Shown here in pieces: positions 53,654 through 64,000 of a DNA stretch of 64,000 bases (position 1 is the first letter of the stretch; each line of letters opens with the position of its first letter). The stretch lies in NCBI RefSeq assembly GCF_050003625.1, contig NC_134400.1:226154085-226218084 (forward strand), given 5' to 3'. Below the pieces are notes generated by a model, which saw only the letters and a program-made list of their open reading frames with translations, did no database searches and was not told the DNA's origin. The translations under genes and the position numbers were made by a program. Source of the stretch: Haematobia irritans (lineage: Eukaryota; Arthropoda; Insecta; Diptera; Muscidae).

Positions 53654-54451
53654 CACCGAAAGAATTTTCTTCGTTAAAAGTACGAAATTTGTGATTGTTT
53701 TACAACCAAAGAAACATTTCATTAAAAGTACGAAATATATCGTTGTTTTTACGATGAAAAGTTCTTCCAAATTTTTCGTAGTTTGTAAGAAACAACTCGT
53801 ATTTTTTATGAAAAGTTTCATATGAAACAATTTCGTTCTTTTTGTGAAGAACTTTCGTACTTTTCGTAAAAAAATGTTCGAACTTTTCGAAAAAAAATGT
53901 ATAGTCCAAAGTGCATTTGGTTGTAGTGACAGGTTTGAAAAATGTCCCCACCACTTTACTTTAGGTCTTGAATAACTTTTAATGTGGTTGCTTCACTTTT
54001 ATTCATAGCATTCTGTCACCCAAATGAGAAGTAGCATACACATGCATTAAAAAACTGACTAATGGAATACCCTCAGGCACATTTTCAAAGACAATTTTAT
54101 GTCGCGAACGGAAATCTTAAAATTTCAATGAAACGTCTACGTTATTTCAAAGAAAATGTTTCGTACGTTTTATGAAGGAATTTTAACGCAGAATGTTTCG
54201 TAAAATATTCATAAATTCGTAAAAACTTCTTCACAAAAGTCATGAAATTTGAAGAAAGTTTCGTTAAAAGTACGAAATATTTACGAAGAAAAGTTAATGT
54301 AGAATATTTTGTAGATGTTTCGTATAATCGTAAAATGTTCTTCGCAAAATTTACGAAAAGGAATTAAAATTTCGTTGTTTTAATGAAGAATTCACGAAGA
54401 ATAGTTAATGAAGAATTCTTCGTAAAATTAACGAGCAAAATTCTTTCGGTG
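53654..54451. repeat. MITE, CACCGAAAGAATT family, copy 3 (798 bp)
   Basis: Ends CACCGAAAGAATT and AATTCTTTCGGTG with TA on both sides. The body is the longest array of TTCGTAA/TTACGAA palindromes in the window. Confidence 0.85.
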
Positions 54452-54905
54452 TATTTTTAAACAAATTTTTGTCCTTTTTTACTATTATGCAGGATTTTTT
54501 CTATTTTTTACCTTATTACTCATTTTGTGTAATTTACATTGACAAAAATTCTGGGAAGCACTTACACAAAGAATAATCGATTATGTTCTTCGTTTCAAAG
54601 AAAAGGCTGTTGGAGACTCTTCCCTTGCAATCTCAAAGTTTCACCATTTTCCACAAACTTTTTAAAATAACTAAATTTGTGGTTTTAGTTTGCATCTTAG
54701 AACCATATGATTTGTAGATTTTCAATTTCCGGTAAGCGAATTCCAAAAGTCATGTTGCACGTGAAAGCTAGGGCAAGGATTTTTTAGTGGAAACTTATCG
54801 GAAAGTGAAATCTTTATGAAGGGATACCAAGAACATGCCCCTAAAATAAATCTCAAAATGAAAATGTATAACTGAATTGAGGTGGGATATGTTCACAACA
54901 AATCA

Positions 54906-55421
54906 CACTGAAAAAACAGTGAACCCACCAGGAAGAAAACTTTTGATTAATTTAAGAAAATTTTGAATATTTTTAGAAATTTTTAACTAAACTGTATTAC
55001 AAGCGCTGACATCGCGCCGATATCACAAAAATAAGTAAATATTTTTCGACAAATTCAAGAAAATTTATTAGACATAAATAATTTTTTTCACTTTTTAATG
55101 AAAATTTTGTAGTTTGAAGGAAAAAATTGGAGTTCAAAATTGCAAGAATGTCTTTAGTGACATACGAAGTTCATGATGGACGTTTTTGTAGTCAAATTTA
55201 CAAATTTGAAGAAATAATGAACTATTTTATGACAAATACGAATTTAGTAAATCTCTATCCTTAACTTGTGTATAATTTTTTCCTGTCTTTTAGTTCATTT
55301 AACTAACGTACGCAAAAAATTATTAGAGTAAATGAAACTTTCACCAAATATAATAAGTTCATTAACTAAAATATAGTTAAATTGGCTTTAGTGAAATAGT
55401 GAGTTCACTTTTTTTTGAGTG
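54906..55421. repeat. 516-bp MITE, CACTGAAAAAACAGTG family, copy 2
   Basis: Same termini and the same length as 3539-4054. CA is present on both sides instead of TA. Confidence 0.8.
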
Positions 55422-56028
55422 CAATGTTAGATTCGTTGTTGTGTCGTAATAGCTGTCGTATAACTTAAGATGTATTCTTTTGTTCTTGTCGATGTTTATC
55501 ATTTATATATACAAAATTCATTTTAAATGGTTTTCATCAAATATTTTTTTGCATATCCAGATATACAAACATTCGTCAAAAGAACAATCCAAAAGTTGTA
55601 TGACACCCCTCAAAAAAGTTGTCACAAACAAGCTTACGTTCTTGTTCTAAAGATCAATTCATGAAATCAGAGGGAGAAAGAGAGAATTAATTTGAAGTTC
55701 TTGTCTTTTTAATGAATGAATTAATTATAGTGACTAAATGAACTAATGATTTAATCGTTAACTATGTTAGAAAAAGTTTTAATATTTTAAACTATTTTAT
55801 ATTATTGTATAACATATTACTGTTTAACTTGTAAAGAGTTTTGGAATAACCCACATTGTCCTGAAGCCCACTTAGAACAAAGTTGACTAATCAATGAAAA
55901 TGTCCGTAAGAGTTATTATTTTGTTATTCAAAGAATCGCATGTTTACATAACCAAATCGTATAGTGACTGCTCTTTGTTATGTCCTCGAGAGTCTCACGA
56001 CTGCTGTCTTTGACCAATCACAAAAAAA
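55422..56028. other. No recognised gene
   Basis: AT-rich spacer between two MITEs; nothing seen. Confidence 0.4.
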
Positions 56029-56601
56029 CCCAGCAAAAAAAAGTCGCTAAAAAGTAATGAAAATGTTCTTTTTGGATCCAGAAGTGGTGCAAAATTGACG
56101 CAGAAGCGATGAATTTAACATGGGCTTATCATAGGACGGAAGTCCTCCATTTCAACAGTCGTTGCACTGAAGTTGCCTCACTTTTTTAGGTGTGATCCGA
56201 ATTCAATGTTTTGGATGTAAATTAAAAAATTCTGTGATATTTTGTCAAACAAATAATTTTTATAATTTTTTATAATTTTTAATGGATTCTAACGCTTGTC
56301 GGAAACGTTTGACTTCAAATATTTTTAAAAATTCAAAATTTTTTCAGATTGGATTTAGCTTTTTTTTCGACAAAATTTAAATGATTTGTACCATTTTATG
56401 AATTCTTACTCTGTTTGCAACCTACTTGAAACGAAAAAAGTTAAAATTACCCATTAAAAGTATGAAAAAAGCACGTTATAAAAAAATTGAATTAAAAGAA
56501 CTTCCTGGGTAGTTAAAATAAAGAACATCAGTGGGAGTGCATTTTCTGGAAGTGCTTTTAAAGTTGTGCCTTTGGAAGAACTTCCAAATTTTTTTGCTGG
56601 G
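56029..56601. repeat. 573-bp MITE, CCCAGCAAAAAAA family, copy 1
   Basis: CCCAGCAAAAAAAAGTCGC at the left and TTTTTTTGCTGGG at the right are inverted. The internal GGACGGAAGTCCTCC palindrome and AACTTCCTGGGTAGTTAAAA recur in 57801-58363. No coding capacity. Confidence 0.8.
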
Positions 56602-57050
56602 AACATTAATTATCTCTCGATAACTTTTGATGCAGCCTCGGTTTTGAAAACCTAAAATTAATTGGAGGGACTTCTTAACAATGACTATTGGGTTTTCCGA
56701 GTCTCAGATGCCAACATTTTACTTGTTGACATAGCCAACGAGGTGGAAATAGAATAGAACTGAGGCAGTCGTGATGATTTTCACAACATTTTCAAAATTT
56801 AAGATTTTCACTATGTTGTAGCAGGGCCAAGATTTCAATGCATTGTAGGGGCATATATCCTAATGGTATAGTTTCTTCTTGTCAAATGAAAATAAAGGAA
56901 GCTTCAAAATTGATATCTATCGAAATATCGAGTGATTAAAGGTAACACCTCGTGTTGGATAACCCCTTTCTTTGAACACGAATAAAATCTTCATTTTGAA
57001 ATAAATATTTTTCGTGTACTTTTTTGTAAAGGCACTATAGTAACGTCCCC

Positions 57051-57303
57051 AGAGCCAACGTGGTGAAATGGTTAACAATTGCAGTTTCGACCAAACATGA
57101 CAAAGTTTTTCAGCGTTTGATTGTCGTCTCTCAGTAATGCTAGTGACATTTCTGAGAGTTTCAAACTTCTTCAATTGATTTCGCCCCAATGTGGAAAAGA
57201 GTAGCTAAACATAGAATCGGGCAACACTCAGTGATAAGAGAGAAGTTAATCACTGTGGTATCACAATGAACTGGATAGTCTAAGTGACGCTGATATAAAA
57301 CCT
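57051..57303 (+). mobile_element. Decayed SINE copy with AACGTCCCC duplication
   Basis: A shortened copy of the 6775-7111 SINE; most of the anticodon-arm region and the B box are deleted (GTGGTGAAATGGTTAAC then CAGTTTCGACC). AACGTCCCC lies at 57042-57050 and 57304-57312. Not transcribable from its own promoter. Confidence 0.8.
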
Positions 57304-57348
57304 AACGTCCCCGGAGAGTTTTTTTATTTAAAACATATTCTATGGATT

Positions 57349-59236
57349 CACGCACAGAAAAACCTGTTTGGACTTGGTTGTCGCATCCATTTAATGCTTA
57401 TCTAGAGCATGTAATTGTCGCGAAAACCATGTGTTTTGTCTTTGTAAAAATAATTTTCGAGCGGAGAAAAATGTATGTTGGCAATAAGCATTTAAATGGA
57501 TCTCAAATACCACAACCATGTTCTATTATTTAAATGATAGAATTTGAGACCATTACATGGTCGAGAAAATCATGTACCTGACTATTAAACTTTTTGACTT
57601 TTTTGCAGGGAAAAACGTATTTTTGTAGGTTACATATAGATATGTCTAGAACCATTACATGGCCGTAAAGACCATGTACATTTTTTTCGTGACCATTTAA
57701 TTTTTTAACACGATTTTCATTTTGCGTGTCAGTCGTGTGTTGATTATTGCTTGAAATGGACGGAGAATACGGAATTACTGTGTTTTCTATTAATTTATTT
57801 CCCAGCAAAAAAAGCGTCGCCAAAAAAGTAATGGAAATGTTCTTTTTGGATCCGGAAGTGGTGCAAAATTGACGGAGAAGCGATGAATTTAACATGGGCT
57901 TGTCATAGGACGGAAGTCCTCCATTTCAACAGCCGTTGCACTGAATTTGCATCACTTTTTTACGTGTGATCCGAATTCAATGTTTTGGATGTAAATTGAA
58001 AAATTCTGTGATATTTTGTCAAATAAATAATTTTTATTATATTTTATAATTTTTTATGGATTCTAACGCTTGTCGGAAACGTTTGACCTCAAATATGTTC
58101 AAAAATTGACAATTTTTTCAGAATGGATTTAACATTTTTTTGGACAAAATTTAAATGATTAATCCATTTTATGAATTTTTACACTATTTGAAACAGAAAA
58201 AGTTAAAATTACCAATTAAAAGTATGAAAAACCCAAGTTATAAAAAATTGAATTAAAAGAACTTCCTGGGTAGTTAAAATAAAGAACATCATTGGGAGTA
58301 CATCTTCTGGAAGTGCTTTTAAAGTTGTGTCTTTGGAAGAACTTCCAAAATTTTTTTGCTTGGTTATTCAGAAGTGGCACGTGGTTTTATGTGAACACAA
58401 AAAGGGAAGTGTAATTGAAAAATGTACCTGTTGGTGTTCTGCTTTATGGTATATGGTATCTTTCATTTTTATTTGCAGTTACATGATGTCTGCGTTTGTA
58501 CATTTGATGGGCACGCAGTAAATTTGGAATGATTACTTACTTATTGTTGAAATTGAACCAAAATAGAGTGTGTAAAAAAATATGTGATGCTTGCTAGCAC
58601 GTCATTATAAATGCAAATAAACAACGAATTAGTTTATAAATAAATAAAAACAAATAAATAAATGGCGTCCTTTTTCGACGACGAAAAAAGATTTTTCATA
58701 AAGATCAAAACATTTTAGGTTGTGAACATGTCTTTTAACTGGAAGAAAAACATTTTTGACGAATACCATAACATTTTAGATCGTGACCATTGTCAGTTGA
58801 TTCAAACAAAATAATTTTTATTTACCCTCTAATGCCCCAAATTTTTTGCCAGCTTATTAAATTTTCAATGTTAACGACACAAAAGCGAGAAATCTAAACA
58901 AGAAAAATTTATACGGTAAAATTTAGTATATGCTGAAAAGCCTCTTGAACAGTTTAAACTAAGTTTTCTTTTTATTTTACCCATTTTTGTTGTCTTAAGG
59001 TGTGTTTTACTAAAAACTTCCTTATTAAATGAAGCCCGCCTAAAGGCGGGATTGGGCATTAGAGGGTTAATATAATAACATTTTAGATGAGGACAATTTT
59101 ATTTTTCTTAGAACCATGTTCACTGAGCCAACATGGTTGCAGGTGAAAATGTTACATGGTCGCCGCAAAAATAGCTCCCATCATATTATTTTGCTCTTCG
59201 AATATGATTGTAACAATCATGTTTCTTCTCTGCGTG
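57349..59236. repeat. AACATG foldback MITE, long copy with insertion
   Basis: CACGCACAGAAAAACCTG at the left and CTTCTCTGCGTG at the right, with AACCATGT/ACATGGT palindromes near both ends (57425, 57535-57560, 57640-57690, 59100-59160). It contains the CCCAGC MITE 57801-58363. The short relative is 60984-61233. Confidence 0.55.
57801..58363. repeat. 563-bp MITE, CCCAGCAAAAAAA family, copy 2
   Basis: CCCAGCAAAAAAAGCGTCGCC at the left and TTTTTTTGCTTGG at the right; aligns along its whole length with 56029-56601. A TTATT motif lies at both junctions. Confidence 0.8.
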
Positions 59237-59960
59237 TTCGCTCAAATAACACGCCCTGTTTTAATCGTGTGGATGAAAAATTTTAATTCCAAAAAAAGTC
59301 TATGTATATAACAACGATACTGAAGCAAATACTTCGACACTAAAATCTTAGAATCAAAGTGCCCATTCAATTGTTTAAGTTAGGTCGACAAAAACATCTG
59401 TGTTTCATTGCCAGGGCGGTCAAGATCAGTTTGTTTGTTTCTGTTTTTGTTTTTTTTTATATTTTTTGTTTTATTGTAGGACTGAACAGCGTGGACTTCA
59501 TTAAACAGCCAATTGAAATGATATAACCGTTCATGCCTGTTTACTTGAAGGAAATTGTTTTATTTACATTAATTTTTAATGTTTGGGAAAATTGATGAGG
59601 TGTTAATTTACCGAAACAAAATTTCGACTTTTGAATATTTTTTGTGCAAAAATTATTTAGACAGAATAAAATTTATGGCTGATGGAAATTTAAGTTTATA
59701 CGCACTGTATACTTGTGTACCTATTTGTACGAATACCAAATTGTTGATTTTGTCTATCAATCCAAATCTCAATTCTAGCCAGTTCCTAGAAAATCAAATC
59801 AAATAAAATCTTTTGATTGGATTTTCATAAACTGCGGCCTTAGATAGTGGTTGCCTCTTTTGTTACAGATATACTTAGACTGCAAGTCCGTTGTAATATT
59901 ACAGATGATTAACTTCTAGTAAAAACTAGCAAATGTAGCAACTAATAGTAGGCAAAGATC
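59237..59960. other. No recognised gene
   Basis: AT-rich; a 75-codon frame at 59579-59806 has no family features. Confidence 0.4.
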
Positions 59961-59964
59961 ACAA

Positions 59965-60092
59965 CTTTTTTTATTTATTCATGATAATTCAATACAATGT
60001 TAATAATTTATCGCTTCAGCGCCTTATAGGCTTATAGAGGCAAACTTTTAGTTTTAAAATTTTCACATTCTTCTAGGTCAAAACTTCTGCTT
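59965..60092 (-). mobile_element. LINE 3'-end fragment
   Basis: TTTTTTTATTTATTCATGAT, then CTTCAGCGCCTTATAGGCTT and TAGAGGC, resemble the 3' untranslated end of the LINE at 41340-41440 (CCTCAGCGCC...TAGAGGC). Confidence 0.4.
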
Positions 60093-60093
60093 C

Positions 60094-60735
60094 TGCAGAG
60101 AAAAAATGTTGTCGTGAGGCCAAAAATTTCATGTTTTTAAAATACGAATGCGAATTTTGCTTAGTATAGAAGACGCAGTTCTCTGAAGTTTAAATTCAAC
60201 CATCTGTGATCGTAGCCATAAGAAAAAGGCCCTGTGATATTTTAATTTAGTTTTTTATTTATTTATTTTTGAAATTATTTTAAATTTGGTTTTAATGTAA
60301 TGGTGTTCATGTGTCGTCACTTTTTACCTTTTAAATATGAAAAAAGACCAAATATTTCAATAAAATTCACCCTAGAAGAAGTTGGAAATTACCAACGAAA
60401 CGTCGGATAAAAATATGAAATAAAGTCTTTTAATTTACATGTTTAGAGACCTTATGAGCCCGATTTAGAATTAAACTAAAAAAAATCCCAATAATAATAA
60501 AGTTTTTTTTTTGTCCAAAAGTCGATAAACTTTTCAATGAAGTCGTCTTGTCCTTTTAGTTAATGGATTCGACTTAAAACTGGGTATCTTTACATGAATT
60601 AAACATTTGTTTGACTAACTAATTAACTAATTCTGAAAAATTCTTTCAAATTAATGAAATCTTTGCTTTAAACATTGCACAATTTATACTTGAAATCGTG
60701 TCTGAATGTGGAAATTGAGGTTGTCGTTAACACGG
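60094..60735. repeat. MITE, CACTGAAAAAAAGCATGCCC family, truncated copy
   Basis: CAGAGAAAAAATGTTGTCGTG followed by the same order of segments as 51537-52150 (AATACGAATGCGAATTTTGC, GTCGATAAACTTTTCAATGA). It ends at the SINE near 60736. Confidence 0.6.
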
Positions 60736-60736
60736 T

Positions 60737-60914
60737 GTTCTACATTGCAGTGACACCACTTAGAGAAGCTTTGAAACACTCAGAAATGTCACCAGCATTA
60801 CTGAGCTGGAATAATTCACCGCTGACAAACTTGTTGGTGTTTGGTGGAAACTGGGTTTGAACCCACGTCCCTCTGTATGCACGGCGGGCATGCTAACCAT
60901 TACACCACGGTGAC
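60737..60914 (-). mobile_element. Truncated SINE, minus strand
   Basis: Head at 60914 (GTCACCGTGGTGTAATGGTT), B-box-like GTGGGTTCAAACCC near 60850-60865, ends near 60737. It abuts the next SINE directly. Confidence 0.8.
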
Positions 60915-61401
60915 CCGTTATTTTAGGTCCACTTAGACTATCCATTGTATTGCCACAGTGGTTAACTTTTCTCTTATTACTTACACGCAGAGAAGGAATA
61001 TAATCACCTCAAACATGTTTCAAGAGCAAAATGTTATTTTTGTATGGTGACCATGTAACATGTTTATCACTAAAATGTTATTTTTTCGTCAAATATAACC
61101 TGCTTGCCGAAATCAGATACATGATTTCCGAGAAAATAACATGGTTGCGAAAACCATGTTACATGTTCACCACCCAAAAATAACATTTTGCTCTTAAAAC
61201 ATGTTTGAGGAGATCATACTCCTTCTCTGGGTGTAGTGCTGCCCGATTCCGCGTTTAGCTCACTGACAAGGGACCTCCTTCTTAAAGACGATTCCGAAAG
61301 GTTTTCCACATTACGGTGAAACCATTTAGAAAAGCTTTAAAACACTCAGAATTGCTGAGAATTTTGGAGTTCGGTCGAAAACATCACGCCACAGTGGCTC
61401 C
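60915..61401 (-). mobile_element. SINE, minus strand, split by a MITE
   Basis: Head at 61401 (GGGAGCCACTGTGG). The body runs to GGAATCGGGCAGCAC at 61236, is interrupted by 60984-61233, and finishes with GTCTAAGTGGACC to about 60915. With the previous copy it forms a head-to-tail SINE dimer. Confidence 0.8.
60984..61233. mobile_element. 250-bp foldback MITE, AACATG family
   Basis: About 90 bp at each end are near-perfect inverted copies: CACGCAGAGAAGGAATATAA at the left, and at the right the inverse of CACCCAGAGAAGGAGTATGA, continuing through CTCAAACATGTTT and AGCAAAATGTTATTTTTG. TA lies on both sides (60982-60983, 61234-61235). Almost the whole element can fold into one hairpin. Confidence 0.88.
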
Positions 61402-61481
61402 CAAATAAATAAATACTCGTATAATATACATTGGTAAATATTGTAATTTGCCGGCAATGATTTTTTCTTTGCGTTTTCTTC

Positions 61482-62722
61482 ATTTTTATACCCACCACCA
61501 TAGAATGGTGACGGGGGTATAATAAGTTTGTCATTCCGTTTGTAACACATCGAAATATCGATTTCCGACTATATAAAGTATATATATATTCTTGATCAGG
61601 GAGAAAATACGATATAGCCATGTCCGTCTGTCTGGCTGGCTGTCTGTCTGTCTGTTGTAATCACGCTACAGTCTTCAATAATAAAGCAATCGTGCTGAAA
61701 TTTCGCACAAACTCGTCTTTTGTCTGTAGGCAGGTCAAGTTCGAAAGTGGGCTTATCGGTCCAAGTTTTGATATAGTCCCCATATAAACCGACCTCCCGA
61801 TTTGGGGTCTTGGGCTTATAAAAACATTAGTTTCTATCCAATTTGCCTGAAATTGGAAATCTAGAGGTATTTTATGACCACAAAGAGGTGTGCCAAAAAT
61901 GGTGATTATCGTTCCATGTTTTGGTATAGCCCCCATATAGACCGATCTCCCGATTATATTTCTAGGGCTTCTAGAGTCGATAGTTTCTATCCAATTCGCC
62001 TGAAATTTGCACCATAAAGAGGTGTGCCAAAAATGGTGACTATCGGTTGATGGTTAGGTATAGCCCCCATATAGACCGATTTCCCGATTTTATTTCTTGG
62101 GCTTCTAGAATCCGTAGTTATTATTCAATTTGGTTGAAATTTGAAATCTATAGGTATTTTAGGACCATAAAGAGATGTGCTAAAAATGGTGAGTACCGGT
62201 GCAGGTTTTGGTATATCCCCCATATAGACCGATCTCCCGATTTCGGGGTCTTGGGCTTATAGAATTCGTAGTTGTTATTCAATTCGCCTGAAATTGAAAA
62301 TCTAGAGGTATTTTAGAACAATAAAGAGGTGTGCCGAAAATGGTGAATATCGGTCCATGGGCACTGATAATGAAAATTGCTAGAAAATGAATTATTGTTT
62401 CCAGATTTTACTACTGGTAATCATTTAAATAATGGGGGTAAAAATCTACAGATGTTAGATTTTAAATCTATTTCATTTTCATTTCATTTTCTTGCACACG
62501 ATGTTTATGATTCCTCTAAAACTCAAACAAATATGGTTCTTATAAATCCAGAATCTGATCTAGTCTTCATAGGTAAAATCTTTGAATTTATCTTCGGGAA
62601 GTGTACTGGTTGAACTGATCTGCTTGTCACCAAATATCCCTTAAATTTTCACCGGAAACTATAATATTTGATTCATGGTGGTGGGTATTTAAGATTCTGC
62701 CCGGCCGAACTTACTGCTTTCT
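61482..62722 (+). repeat. Tandem-monomer repeat, copy 5 (near complete)
   Basis: Head TATACCCACCACCATAGAATGG, GTCCGTCTGTCTGGCTGGC, about five monomers, the unique 3' part (ATCCAGAATCTGATCTAGTC) and the tail CATGGTGGTGGGTATTTAAG and CCGGCCGAACTTACTGC. Confidence 0.85.
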
Positions 62723-64000
62723 TTTACGATAAGGCCGAAATTTTCTTACCTTTTTAATGTTGTATTAGTAGCCTTTAGGAACAACGAAATATAATAAAAT
62801 GGATTTGTAATGCATTCTAACTTATTGTGATGATTAGTCTGCAAAATATTCATTTTTTCTATTCTGTGATTTCACACCCCAAAAAAAAAGAAACCTGACC
62901 CCAGAGGCATAAATAAAACGCAAACACACACACACACAAACACAATCCATATTCATTTGTGATTCTTTTTTAAAGTTTTAACCTTAAGGTTAGTACGTCA
63001 TCATTATTTTATTTAAAGAAATTTGTTTATCATTCCTTAATTACTACATGTTACACTTACATTGTGATCTCATTTCTATTTTATCGCTATGTTTGTTGTT
63101 GTTTCTCTTCACAGTCTGTCTGTCCGTCTTTTTATTCGTCCGTCCGTCCGTCCGACAGTTTTATTTTGGTTTATCGATCATTCGGTCAGTATTCAATTCT
63201 GTTGTGAATTTAGTTTCAATTTCATTAGCGCCGAGTGTGAGGGATATTTCGTTCCATTTGTGCGATTTCGTTCGATTTGAATCAAGAGACGCTTATCGAT
63301 CCTCATATCGGACAAACGGAGACGTATGTTTGTATTCAATTGGAATTCATTTCAATGCTACTAATATAGTTGAGGTCTGTCTAATTAATCAATTAATTAA
63401 TTTTGTTGTATTTGAATTTATTTTATTATTTAGTTTTATTGAAATCGTATGTAGTAATTTTATAAAAATGTATAACACTCAATATTCGGTTTGGTAGCGA
63501 ATCAAATCGTGTGTGTGTGTTTTTTTTTTGTTGGCTTTTGTTTTTTGTCATCATATGCGAGCACATTCTTCGGAATTTGTGTGACACCGATTTGTAATGC
63601 TAATTAGGATACTAAATACTCTTTAGAAATTATTGTACATATCGAACATAACTGTTTGTTTGTTTCTATTAAAATCTTCTTAATCCTTTTTTATCAATTC
63701 GATAATTATATTTATTAAATTGTTTTTTGGTTTAAGATATCTCATCGTTTTGATAATTATTCATTTAAAGAGACAACAAATATATATATATATATATATA
63801 TTTTTTTTACATAATTCTTACGAGGACTATTATTTACAAGGGTTTGTTTTTTAGAAGAGAGAGGGTTAAAATGGGAGAAAGAGGAGAGTTACGGATTAGG
63901 CATTACCTTGTCATTGAGGGAGTTGGGGGTGGGTTTGATAATTTTGCTATACAAAATATATGAATAAATTTTTTAGTTATTTTCTTAAAACCATTTTCTT
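62723..64000. other. No recognised gene; microsatellites
   Basis: Contains (CA)n near 62924-62938, (CCGT)n near 63137-63152 and a (TA)n run at 63779-63801. A 149-codon frame at 63048-63497 is hydrophobic low-complexity and overlaps the CCGT tract; I do not support it as a gene. Confidence 0.5.

Noticed and set aside
57530..57895. 121-codon minus-strand frame
   Set aside because: Spans the boundary between two MITEs and has no protein features.
63048..63497. 149-codon plus-strand open frame
   Set aside because: Hydrophobic low-complexity translation overlapping a CCGT microsatellite, with no domain, splice context or start context.

Overview
This is eukaryotic nuclear DNA from a higher fly (Diptera, most likely a calyptrate such as a muscid; species not determinable by eye). 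It is AT-rich, with spliced genes, GT-AG introns, tRNA-derived SINEs and Tc1/mariner, gypsy, LINE and MITE repeats. Only two host genes are well supported, both on the minus strand. One is a secreted pancreatic-lipase-family protein with six exons (15508 to 14116) and a complete Ser-Asp-His triad. The other is a secreted coiled-coil/fibrinogen-related protein with six exons spread over 15.8 kb (37106 to 21259). The splice phases I read by hand agree at every junction in both genes.

Layout: 1-640 may hold one or two exons of an off-window minus-strand gene (weak). 690-14100 is repeat-rich intergenic DNA with MITEs, a SINE, a mariner end, a dead Tc1-like transposase, a pogo/Tigger relic and a tandem-monomer repeat. 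14116-15508 is the lipase. 15924-20307 is a block of nested repeats. 21259-37106 is the fibrinogen-related gene, with introns full of mobile DNA: a mariner invaded by a SINE and by a tRNA-like element, and a MITE with perfect 39-bp inverted ends. 37107-37700 probably holds its promoter and 5' leader. 37894-48414 is a stack of insertions within insertions whose core is a nearly intact Ty3/gypsy retrotransposon. 48415-64000 has no recognisable gene; it holds MITEs, SINEs, another tandem-monomer repeat and an odd set of repeated exon-like units near 50 kb.

The gypsy element has near-identical LTRs, a tRNA-Leu primer site, a SAP-domain gag, and a pol in the -1 frame entered at a TTTAAAC slippery heptamer directly abutting the gag stop. 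It is the only element here with apparently intact coding capacity, although its 3' LTR carries a LINE fragment.

The most distinctive pattern is a set of several unrelated-looking MITE families that share the same design: TA target duplications, termini starting CAC followed by an A-rich run, and bodies built of iterated short imperfect palindromes. Some of these carry a tRNA-like Pol III promoter module in the middle, in one case two modules facing away from each other. I have not seen this combination described; it is the best candidate for something new.
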